From contig CM066320.1 in the NCBI GenBank assembly GCA_033807775.1, positions 182,081,784 through 182,145,783 of the forward strand: a DNA stretch of 64,000 bases. The letters run 5' to 3'. Below the pieces are notes generated by a model. It ran no database searches. It was not told the origin of the DNA and saw nothing but the letters and a program-made list of their open reading frames with translations. Below, piece by piece: positions 11,418-22,013 of the stretch. The position numbers and the translations under genes were made by a program. The DNA is from Saussurea involucrata (lineage: Eukaryota > Streptophyta > Magnoliopsida > Asterales > Asteraceae). Within the stretch, counting starts at the first letter, position 1. Each line of letters opens with the position of its first letter.

Positions 11418-14350
11418 GTTATCCCGGCTTTCTTACTTATTTTTACCTTAAATAATTCTTTAACAATCAGTGTGTTAATCTCAATACACTTCCCCAGAAA
11501 TTGTAACACATCCTGTAATAACAAATGAACGTCATTACTTAACAAATCTATAAAATTTTAATCAACCAACCAAGGGCTTATACCTCTATCATGACCCTTC
11601 AAATCAACCACTAATCATACTACCACTACGACCCACAATCATCATCATGTCATTCCTTAAACATAATCAAAATTTTCAACTATTTCCTTCTAGGATCATT
11701 CCCTCACGCATAAGGAACAATTTTCATTCTTTAACGATTTCTCATCTACTATACTACAGTTTGACTAATCTATTCATCATCTTCTTTAAACTTACTCTGC
11801 CTTCAAGAATATACTTAACAACATACGTAACCACAAAGCTTGGTCTCACAGCTGGGCAATCACCCAATTCTGCCCCGACATTCCATTCCGATAACAGTCA
11901 AAATACACACCTACTTACAAACCACGTACTTCAACAACTGGGATTGCAAAACGTACACTCTATCCGAAATCCCATAAGGACTTCCTTCTAATCCTTCATC
12001 TTTCTAACATCGCATTACTACATCACCGGCTGACACAGATATCTTGGCAATTGACACTACTATTCATTCGTACATTCACCACTCCTATTATCACACTACC
12101 GACCAAGTCTCTCACGGTCATTCGTACATAATTCACACTTTCCTTCATATTCTCCCGTATACTACAATCGAGTCCATCTCGCTACTTAGTTCTCTCCCAA
12201 CTTGTTGAACCATGACTCACGAGTTCACACTTAGCTCAAACACGAACATCCTAACTAGTTTATGACCTGAGTCCTTTCTTAGACACGACACATTTTCTTC
12301 CAGACTGGTATAGTCTACACTCACTCCGCTTGTGTTACACACCTTGTCCTTCTACGGACCCTCCTCGCCTCGTAAATAGAACGCCTATTCAACAATAACA
12401 GTCTCTTACTAATTTAACACCTCTTCAAGATATTCTATCAACTTACACTCATCTGGTTTGAGTCTTCGGCCTCGGCCAACATACACCGTTACCGACTTCA
12501 ACATCAAAAGACAACTCTTAACTACTTCCTTAACCTATCCTTTAACTTGAGTTCCTTACGGGACCTATTCCTCCCTACACCTCATAGTTAACTTTATAAT
12601 CCGTCGAAACTCATGACCCGCATCGTGGACCTTTCATTCCTGCCTCACAGCACTACTCATAAAGAGTTGCTAAAACCAATACCTTGATGACTCCTAGTCC
12701 TTCCTCCGGGCACCATCGCCCCTCGGCTACTGTGTTCTCAGTCGTCGAGCAAAGGTACAGACCCTCATACACTTGACACTAAAACCCATTCCCGACTCTT
12801 CCAAGGTCCAACTCTCCTCTTAAACACATATACCAAAACTACATACATTTTCCTCTGACTTGACCAATCGCCTCCCCGCTCTCCGAGTTCTTCCTTAGCT
12901 TACGACGTAACACTCTATGACCTGGTGGGTTCATAGCCTTCATGCATGACAATACAGTAAATAGGTCTTTTCGCACATTTCATCATTTTAAATAAACAAC
13001 GTTTGGGTTTGGGTACGCATGACCCCATCACTTTTATAACTTCAACGCCTTGCACAACGATTCGAGAATCATTTGCATGCATCTTTCCGTGAACCTTAGT
13101 CTTACTCATTTCTGTACAATGTTAATACGACATTAATACGTTGAATGAAAATCTTTTCGTATGAGGCTATTCTGAAATAATTACTGACACAAAGTAAACC
13201 AGTCGGTTCTCCCACTCAATTGTACGATATCAAAAGGTCGATAGGCATTTTGGTACAATTGAATTGCAGGTAACCATTTTCTTGACCATTTTGTAACAAT
13301 TTAACTTGTCATTAAAAGTGTGGAATATTTTGCAAATAGTCAAGCCCAAAATTTCAATATTCAATGTGAATGAAATCACTTTTTCTTTGAACATACGCAT
13401 GCACGTTCTGACTCATTTTCGATCGAAATTTATATTTAAACATTTGATTTAGATCGTGACAATTTTCATGTTATGTAGAAGAACGCCATGCATGAGACTC
13501 TACTTGCAATAGAAGGCTACTCACACTAACAAGGTCAACCGCTTACTCACGCAGCTTATCCTTGATACTCCACTTACAACCAAGGGTCGCCCCCTCGATC
13601 AAGCACTAACTTGATGTACATGCGTTCCACATCTCACTTACTCAACATTTCACACTATGTTCGCTTTGATCGACTATCTCACTTTCTACTTCTACATGCT
13701 TTCAATTCACTATAAGTATCTTATTCCATTTGTCCTGCCAATGAAAAGCTCGACTACAAGTCAGGGCTCCATTGATACTTTCAAGGTTTTGACACTGTTC
13801 TATCTTACCATCCCAACTGATCTATCCCATGATTCCATAACTAGGACTCTCCCGAAACTTGAGTCTTACTCAAACTCAAACATTCATCCTCTCCGAATCC
13901 ACGAAGAGCTACCTCTAGACGACTCATAACATTCTTTACAACGTTTCTTCTCTACGATGTCTACATACATCACATCATAATGACTCTTACTCGACACTTC
14001 CCCAAGCAATGGGGCTCGGTCTATCCCTCTGGGATCTTGCTGACCTATTCCTCAGCGTTCTCCCAGCCGTAACGCTAAACTGAAAGAAACCGATAGTTAA
14101 TCCTTATTAGACGTGACACAACAAATTTTTCTATAAGTAAGGTATTGTAAGCACGCACATGTACCTGTAAGTTCGTAATTACACTGGCCAGGTGTAATCT
14201 CAAACTTACCTTACACGTTTGTCCTTGGCCCCTTATTCCTAAGCGCATTTATAGTGATCGTTCCTAGAGGCAATCCTATGTCTCGGCTGTGTTCCTCATC
14301 TTACAGTTTAAGTTTAGGCCCGAATGGTCACCTAAATCCCTTAAACTAAG

Positions 14351-14362
14351 GCTCTGATACCA
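14351..14362 (-). other. Primer binding site (initiator tRNA-Met)
   Basis: The minus strand reads TGGTATCAGAGC, complementary to the 3' end of plant initiator tRNA-Met. It lies two bases inside the 5' LTR, the usual spacing for reverse transcription priming. Confidence 0.92.
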
Positions 14363-14364
14363 TT

Positions 14365-16223
14365 TGTAACGTCCCATTTTCATAAACATACGACAACATA
14401 ACATAAGCATTCGGATTACATAAATAGACTAGTCTTTTAAACATCAGTGAACTAAACTAGGCAAAATTGACAGCGGAAGTCTCTACATTCCACAGCCGAG
14501 CACTAACTGAAACTACCAAATCCGAAACTGGAGTTATCTCTAAGCTCCAAGCCTCTCTCATCTCCTTTCCTAGTTCTTACTGGAAGAACCTGTTACGCGC
14601 TTACCTGAAAATGGTTTAGTTTCGAAAGCGAGGGTTAGACCAAAAGGTCTAGTGAATTCCCTCAAAAAACAACATATTTAAACAGTTGGAAAACATTTGA
14701 AAGATTTATAAGTAACTGTAACACATCATCAAACATGGTACTGCACTGTGTTGTGGATCACATAACATATTGTGATCAGGGCCCCAGCAGACTCCCTTCA
14801 CGCCATTTGGAATCCCCGCGGATTCCCCTCTACCGAATAGGTTGAAAACAAATTCCACCCTACCGGTCTATCATACATAACCAAGAGTCCTAAGACCCCG
14901 AGAACCTCTCTTTGATCCTACAGTGCAGACCGACTCCACATAGTGTACACATATGTTCATGCAACATGTAAAATATGCTTTTCATAACTCGTATCCTTCA
15001 TAGTGTCATGCTAAAACATCCCTTTCATTTAAGATAAGATCATTCGTGGAAAATCATGCATATCATTTCATACTTTTCATGTCAATAAACCATGCTCAGT
15101 AAAAGAAACATTTATCACTTCGCGTAATAAAAGGGTTAGGGAACTCACCTGATTGCAGTTACTTTCCTACTCGCGTGCTTCGTTCCGACTTGCTCTTAAA
15201 CCTAAAGCATAACGTAACAAATTAAATTAGTGTCTACTGACTTAAGCTTCTTAGGCTTTTCCTTTGTTCCAACCTTAACTAATTAATTATAACTAGCACT
15301 TACGAACTGGGCCCTTACTATCTAGTTTAGGCCTTTAAATGAATTAAGCCCTAAAAACTTAACTCTAAGCCCAACAGGACCTAAGTAAACTCTCGGCCCG
15401 AACAACCTGCGGTCCAGCATTTGATCTCGGCCCGTAGGCATCTCAGCCCAACTGCAACACTTGCGGGACTCGACCCCAAGTCCCGGTACGACTTCTGGTC
15501 TCGGTATGTGCCTAATCCCGGTACTTCCTAGTCCCGATACATGCCTAGTCCCGGTACATGCCTAGTCCCGGTACATGCCTAGTCCCGGTACTTGCCTAGT
15601 CCCGGTACATGCCTAGTCCCGGGAGTCCCCGACTCCCGGTACCCTTGGGTCCCGGTACTAAGACTCCCGGTGCCCTTGGGTCCCGGTACTAAGACTCCCG
15701 GTGCCCTTGGGTCCCGGTACTTCTACGATTACAGGCAAAACTCGAATACCACAAACTAACAACTATGGATTTCTCTACTGATCTTTTCTCAATCTAGATT
15801 ATTAGGTGACTTTCCCCTACTAATTTGGTTGCAAACAGAGCCAACCCTAATCCGTTACCCATTAAATTTTAGGGTTTAGACCCATTTACTCTCTTAACAT
15901 CAGTTCACAGCTTACAACAAGAGATTTGAACACTAATTGATTTATCGACGAGCTATGAGGTAGAATGATAGCATAACAGAAGGATTTACTTACCAAAACG
16001 GAGCTCTACATGATTTAGCTGCCGAGTTCGCTCTACCCGCCCTCTATCGCGATTTCTTCTCAGCCGACACCATGATTGAAATTGAATGATCAGTATTCAA
16101 TACCTAGGTTTTTGGTCCCTACTTATAAATTTCAGACTTTGCAACCAAGTCCCTCAACAATACTTTCAGTTCTTTCATTCCAGCCACAAAACTTCTAAAC
16201 CTTTTAGAATTTGGGTTATTACA
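14365..16223 (-). repeat. 5' LTR of the Gypsy-like element (1859 bp)
   Basis: Right-hand LTR, next to the primer binding site, so it is the promoter-bearing 5' LTR. It contains one extra 17-bp and one extra 31-bp unit compared with the 3' LTR; otherwise only scattered substitutions are seen. Confidence 0.95.
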
Positions 16224-16396
16224 CCCGACCCATCTCGGGACTGATTTTTTGGCCACCTCAACTCCCTCCTGCACATGCGTATATGCATGGCTTAATAATT
16301 TAAGAATTCTAAAATTTGTGAGATCCATCATAAACCACTAAATTAAATAATTAATGTTATTTATCAAATTAAATTAAACCATTTTTAGGAGAGTAA

Positions 16397-16757
16397 GGGA
16401 TAATAAATTGTAAACCGCTAAATGTGTGTAAACTTGTAAACTTTTGGATTTCATAGGTTTTCTTGATGAAATTATTTTATGAAATTGTTTATTTTGATAA
16501 AAATGTTTCATATCATTTATTTCCTAATGAAATTGTTTCATATATTTGTGTTTTTTATGTAAAACGAAAAAGTTTCATAGGAATGAAAAAAATTATATGA
16601 AACTATATAAAAAAACACAAATATATGAAACAATTTCATCAAGAAATGAGTGATATGAAACAATTTCATCAAAATAAACAATTTCATGAAAAAAAATTCA
16701 TTAAAAAATCTATGAAATCCAAAGTTTACACGAATTTTTTTTATAAAATAGTGAGCC
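16397..16757 (+). mobile_element. Foldback MITE with TTTCAT/ATGAAA arms, copy 1
   Basis: The element is largely one imperfect palindrome built from TTTCATAGG, AATTGTTTCATAT and their complements, so single strands would fold into a long hairpin. It starts GGGATAATAAATTG and ends AATAGTGAGCC, just before a TA tract. An inverted copy lies at 59374-59741. It has no coding capacity. Confidence 0.85.
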
Positions 16758-16803
<46 letters not shown>

Positions 16804-16805
16804 AA
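16758..16805. repeat. (TA)n(GA)n microsatellite
   Basis: A TA tract runs into a GA tract. It lies exactly between the foldback element and the long-TIR element. Confidence 0.95.
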
Positions 16806-18491
16806 GTTTCAAACGAGGAGCTTACCTATTTACGAGAACGCGAGAAGCATTTTCAACCACTAATTAGGAGTTTAAACAAAATCATGCGAAACCTCAGCCC
16901 ATCGTTCGCCACATTAAATGCCACATTAAATCATGATTTATAATTTGAAATTTACACTTTTAACCCTTATAATTAGTTACTTACTTTACTTTATACCTTT
17001 TACTTTTCTAATTTTAATTTTACACCTTCATCATATTAACACATATAATCGTTTATTAACTAAAATACGTTAAAAAAAATACGTTTTAATTTTAACAAGT
17101 TACACCATTGTAATCGTCTCTTCGATACCTTCGAAATGAACCTAATATTGAATATATTTTGATTTAATTATTTTATTATATATCATATATACTACATAAT
17201 TTTTTGGTGTTGATCGAAATTATTATATATCATTATTTATTTTCTTCGCTCTAATCATCCATCCATGTAATCAAATTTGGTGTTGATCGAAATTATTTCG
17301 CATTTACGCAATTAACAACTTTAAAATAGTTTGCTAAAAATTATCCTTTTATTTACAATTTCTTAGATTTTTTTTTAACTATTTAAAATCGTCGTTTTAT
17401 ATAAATTTTGATTGATATTTAGTTGACAAGAGGTGAGTTCATATGAGAATGCTAAATATTTAAGAAAACAAGAAAACAACCGCTATGTATATAAAATCAT
17501 ATATGATTCATGTACAAAATCATATATGATTACGCGACTTTTCCCTCCACTTTAATTCGCAACCAAAGTCGCGACTTAAAACAAAATCATATATGATTAA
17601 TAACTAAGTGATATCAGATTGTAAAACAATATCATATATGATCACATATGATTTACTAAAACAAAATCACATATGATTAATAACTAAGTGATATCATATT
17701 GTAAAACAAGATATGATCACACATGATTTACTAAAACAAAATCACATATGATTAATAACTAAGTGATATCAGATTGTAAAACAAGATCATCTATGATCAC
17801 ATATGATTTACTAAAACAAAATCACATATGATTAATAATTAAGTGATATCAGATTGTAAAACAAGATCATATATGATTAATAACTAGTGATATCAGATAA
17901 CAGTCTTATAGATCACATATGATTTACCAACTAAAATAAAATCACATATGATTAATAACTAAGTGATATCAGAATGTAAAACAAGATCATATATGATTAA
18001 TAACTTGTGATATCAGATAACAGTCTTATAGATCACATATGATTTACTATTTTTTTCCTAATCATATATGATTTGATAGGCGTTCCTAACAAAAATCTCA
18101 TCAAAACTATAAGAGTATGAATTGTAAATATTAAAAATATTTTTATGTAATATATATGATATATATTAAAATAAATCAAAAATATTCAATATTGAGCTCA
18201 TTTCGAACGTATCGAAGAGACGAGTACAATGGTTTAACTTATTAAAATTAAAACGTATTTGTTAACGTATTTTAGTTAATAAACGATTATATGTGTTAAA
18301 TGTAAAATTAAAATTAGGAAAGTAAAAGGTATAAAGTAAAGTTAGTAAATAAATATAGGGGTTAAAAGTGTAAATTTCAAATTATAAATCAATATTGAAG
18401 GAAATGTGGCGCGCGCAAGTGGTGGAAAACTATTAGTGGTTGAGAATGCTCCTCGCATTCTCTTAAATAGGTAAGCTCCTCGTTTGAACTC
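16806..18491. mobile_element. Long-TIR (about 390 bp) foldback/MULE-like element
   Basis: The left arm (16806 to about 17200) begins GTTTCAAACGAGGAGCTTACC. The right arm (about 18135-18491) is its reverse complement with roughly 85% identity by eye. The arms share marker words such as CGTCTCTTCGATAC, TAATCGTTTATTAAC and TTTATAATTTGAAATTTACAC in order. The centre is a tandem array. No transposase is present, so it is nonautonomous. Very long TIRs fit Mutator-like or foldback elements. Both ends lie against dinucleotide tracts, so a target duplication cannot be read. Confidence 0.85.
17480..18075. repeat. About 78-bp tandem array of ATCATATATGAT palindromes
   Basis: Five to six units carry ACAAAATCACATATGATT, ATAACTAAGTGATATCAG and a further CATATATGAT palindrome. 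Units start near 17578, 17659, 17733, 17812 and 17929. The array forms the core of the long-TIR element. Confidence 0.85.
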
Positions 18492-18494
18492 ACC

Positions 18495-18532
18495 TATATA
18501 TATATATATATATATTAGTGGTTGAGAATGCT

Positions 18533-18618
<86 letters not shown>
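18495..18618. repeat. (TA)n tract with a stray TIR fragment
   Basis: Two TA tracts are separated by a roughly 21-bp fragment (about 18514-18535) reading TTAGTGGTTGAGAATGCTCC. This repeats an inner part of the neighbouring long-TIR arm (about 18440-18460). It suggests a second, almost completely lost copy or a slippage/recombination product. Confidence 0.85.
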
Positions 18619-18619
<1 letters not shown>

Positions 18620-18766
18620 CCAGTCTCTGTAACATGCATGTACACTAAACTGGTTGTGCCCACAAGGTGAACATGCGAATACAATGTAACAAATGGTAAT
18701 TTTAGATTTAGCTGGTGTTTACAATGTATTTACAAGCTATATCAAAATCTTGTATATTTAAAGTGT

Positions 18767-19026
18767 CACTACAAAACAAATGACTTTTATCCATAAAATT
18801 TACCCAGGGAAATTTTCGTCGGTGATTACCTAGGGATCACCCAGAAAATACCAATGTTTCGGTACAATCCGATATTTTTCGAGAAAATACCCATGGATCA
18901 CCCAGAGAATCCCTGGGTAATCTGTCATTGATTTGCATTACCCATCAAAAATTTACCCACCAACTTTTGTGATGGTTTTGTGAAGAATCACCCTTTAGCG
19001 ATAGATTTCACAGGGAAAAGTTTGTA
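18767..19026 (+). mobile_element. CACTA element left end (TTACCCAGGG family)
   Basis: Starts CACTACAAAACAAATG and is followed by repeats of TTACCCAGGG and GGATCACCC in both orientations, the typical subterminal repeat design of CACTA transposons. It stops where another CACTA end begins at 19027. No matching right end was found in the window. Confidence 0.65.
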
Positions 19027-19400
19027 CACTACAAAAAAACGAGAATTTCCGACGGCCAAATCCGTCGGTAATCCGTCGGTAAATACTGTGGTAGGTAATT
19101 GAATTACCGACGGATTACCGACGGTCAGGATTACCGACGAATCACCGACGGATCACCGACACCGGCATATACCGACGGTTATCCTTTACCGACGGATTAC
19201 CTACGGCGGTTTTTACCGACGGATTACCGACGGTCCTCTTTACCGACAGATTACCGACGGCGGTATTTACCGACGGCCACCTTTACCGATGGTTTAGCGA
19301 CGGATTTGCCGTCGGTAAATTTCTTTAAATTAAATTAAATCTAAATCAATTTAAATAATAAATTATATTATGTAAAAATTACCGACGGCAAATCCGTCGG
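19027..19400 (+). mobile_element. CACTA element left end (ACCGACGG family)
   Basis: Starts CACTACAAAAAAACGAG, then at least 15 copies of ACCGACGG/CCGTCGGT in both orientations. The same motif fills 20935-21620 and the small element at 57829-58694. The end interrupts the TTACCC-type CACTA end to its left, which suggests a nested insertion. The three flanking bases (GTA) match no right end seen here. Confidence 0.75.
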
Positions 19401-19583
19401 TAATGTTTATTTTAATTAAAAATAATAATTAAAAATACAGAATAAACTGTACAAAAAACCTGTGCAGAAAAGGTCGGTAATTCCTAAGCAAAAACCATTA
19501 CAAAACACTATTGTATTTAATACAATATCATCCCAAATCCGTAAACTAATTTCAATGTTAGTTATCCTAATACAAACTAAACA

Positions 19584-19604
19584 GGGGGGGGGGGGGGGGG
19601 GGGG
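19584..19604. repeat. G21 homopolymer
   Basis: Twenty-one consecutive G. A run this long is prone to slippage and to assembly or sequencing error, so its exact length is doubtful. Confidence 0.9.
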
Positions 19605-19689
19605 CTTCGAATCCTTCAAACTGTTTCACTTTCTCCTCCAATACTTTCCTTGCTTCTCTATCTTGTCTCGTATCCTCCTCCATTTTGAG

Positions 19690-20934
19690 TCTCGCATCGT
19701 CCTACATTACATACATATATATACACATTTAAAATATATATACACGTCTAAAATCGCCCAAATTGTATATACATATATATACATACCTACATTATACATA
19801 TATAGACACGTCTAAAATATATATACACATCTAAAATTTTCCAAATTATATATACATACCTACATACATATATACATACCAACATTACATACATACATTT
19901 ATAAATACCCACATTGCATACATATATACATACCCACATTACATACATACATACAAAAACATCTTAAAACATCTTATATACACATATGTATACACACATA
20001 CATACATATATATACACATATACAAACATACATATGCATATAGACATGTATACATATATAGACATACAGATGACATATATACAAACTTACATACACATAT
20101 AGCTAGACATGTATGACATATACAAACATATGTATGTATAGTATGTACTGTATACATATAAGCAACTACATGTGTATATACACATACATACATGTATATA
20201 CATACAAACACTCATACATATATACACAAATACAAACATACATAAACATATAGATAGTACACACGACATACAAACATATATGTACTATACATGTAATGTA
20301 TATACATACGTGTACATATACTATCATACATGTACATATACATACACACATATACTATCATCCGCATATACATCTACACATACATGTATATACATACAAA
20401 CATTCATACATATACAAACATACATAAACATATAGATAGTACACATGACACACAAACATATATGTACTGTATATACATATGTGTACATATACTATGATAC
20501 ACATATACTATCATCCACCTGTACATACACACATACATGTATATACATACAAACATTCATACATACATACACTTATACAAACATACATAAACATATAGAT
20601 AGTACACCATGACACACAAACATATATGTACTGTATACACATACGTGTATATATACCATCATACACATATACTATCATACACATATACATACACACATAA
20701 ACTATTATCCACATGTACATACACACATACAAACATTCATACATATATACACATATACAAACATACATAAACATATAGATAGTACACATGACACACAAAC
20801 ATTTATGTACAGTATATACATACGTGTACATATACTATCATACACACATATACTATCATCCACATATACATATACATACACACATACATGTATATATATA
20901 TACATACAAACATTCATACATATATACACCGACG
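19690..20934. repeat. CATA/CATATA array with a roughly 180-bp higher-order unit
   Basis: About 1.2 kb of degenerate ACATACATATATACA sequence. The marker AACATATAGATAGTACAC recurs near 20243, 20427, 20590 and 20770, so a unit of about 165-185 bp is tandemly repeated. Frames here are open only through composition and encode Tyr/Cys/Val- or Ile/His/Thr-rich nonsense. Confidence 0.9.
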
Positions 20935-21620
20935 GTTTATTTAATATTCTTTTAAAAAAATTAATTATTTACCGACGGAATATTTAATAAAAATAAATAA
21001 AAATTAAAATATTAAAGTGGTCGTCGGTAATCCGTCGATAATTATCGACGGATTATCGACGGTTTTCTTAATATTTTTTTAACAAAAATAATGTAATTAT
21101 TTACCGACGGAATACCGACGGAATATTAAATAAAAATAAATAAAAATTAAAATATTAAAGTGGCCGTCGGTAATCCGTCGATAATTAGCGACGGATTACC
21201 AACGGTTTTCTTAATATTTTTTTTAAAAAATAATGTAATTATTTACCGACGGATTACCGACGGAATATTTAATAAAAATTAAAATATTAAAGTGGCGTCG
21301 GTAATCCGTCGGTAATTAGCGACGGATTACCGACGGTTTTCTTAATATTTTTTAAAAAAATAATGTAATTATTTACCGACGGAATATTTAATAAAAATAA
21401 ATAAATATTAAAATATTAAAGTGGCCGTCGGTAATCCGTCGGTAATTAGCGACGGATTACCGATGGTTTTCTTAATATTTTTTTTAAAAACAATGTAATT
21501 ATTTACCGACGGATTACCGACGGAAGGGCATTTTTACCGACGGTTTACCGACGACAAAGTTTTTCATCGCTAAAATTCAGAATCCGTCAGTAATCCGTCG
21601 GTAATCCGTCGGTAATTAAG
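20935..21620. repeat. 130-140 bp tandem repeats with ACCGACGG palindromes
   Basis: Four to five units of 130-140 bp, each starting GTAATTATTTACCGACGG (near 21096, 21236, 21366 and 21496). Each unit carries an inverted pair, CCGTCGGTAATCCGTCGG / CGACGGATTACCGACGG, and can form a hairpin. This is the internal subterminal array of an ACCGACGG-family CACTA element. Confidence 0.85.
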
Positions 21621-22013
21621 AAATAAAATACAAAAATATTTTAAATAGTATTTAGTTTTAAATTTTGTTTATAAAAATTTATAAATAACTCACGTATTTC
21701 ACAAGATATTTTAAATAGTACTTTTTAACATTCTATTTTTTTTAAATTATGAATTTTAATGTTCAAATCATATTATTCTAATTAAACAAAAACCTAATTA
21801 CGAAATACATCATAGCATCCCTTTCAAAAATCTAAAGAATGTAATCATAAAAGATAACAATTTGCATAATATGAAGACTAATGAAACATAAGCATTCTTT
21901 TTCCTTCTCTTCATATTCTGATTTGTTCCTGAAAACAAAACAAAAAACATGTAAATATATTGATTTTGATAAATTAATCGCATTTATGAGCAAAACAAAA
22001 CATGTAAATACCT

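Larger units (their letters stand above)
9947..14364 (-). pseudogene. Ruined gag-pol interior of the Gypsy-like element
   Basis: No open frame longer than about 110 codons survives on the coding (minus) strand. One clear relic is at about 10060-10110: LKGMHPMFHVSNVMKCW. This is the conserved HP.FHVS.L(K/R)KC block found after the integrase of many plant Ty3/Gypsy elements. It is followed soon by a relic of the usual ..PHLF end (about 9985-10000), so a chromodomain segment is missing or unreadable. I could not recognise reverse transcriptase or integrase core motifs. Composition is skewed, with few G on the plus strand. The interior may be a nonautonomous derivative. Confidence 0.7.
8136..16223 (-). 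mobile_element. Complete Ty3/Gypsy-like LTR retrotransposon, degenerate interior
   Basis: Two near-identical direct repeats (8136-9946 and 14365-16223) bound an interior of about 4.4 kb. Both begin TGTAACG and end TTACA on the plus strand, so they have TG...CA ends. A perfect 5-bp target duplication, CCCGA, lies at 8131-8135 and 16224-16228. The primer binding site, read on the minus strand, is TGGTATCAGAGC, next to the right-hand LTR, so the element is oriented minus. A polypurine tract (AAGGGGGGAG) adjoins the left LTR. About 21 substitutions by eye separate the LTRs, roughly 1.2%, so insertion is recent although the coding region is ruined. Confidence 0.95.

Noticed and set aside
10644..11991. 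Plus-strand frames of 69-114 codons rich in Ser, Thr, His and Leu
   Set aside because: They are antisense to the coding strand of the minus-strand Gypsy element and reflect its G-poor plus strand.
8136..16223. Plus-strand orientation of the Gypsy element
   Set aside because: The primer binding site reads correctly only on the minus strand, next to the right LTR, and the pol relic and polypurine tract agree.
17480..18075. CRISPR-like array of regularly spaced palindromes
   Set aside because: Units and spacers are all repeated, the context is a plant foldback element, and no cas genes exist; it is an ordinary tandem array.
19939..20987. Many frames rich in Tyr, Cys, Val, Ile and His on both strands
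   Set aside because: They come from the CATA-type tandem array; the frames mirror each other on both strands and have no domain.
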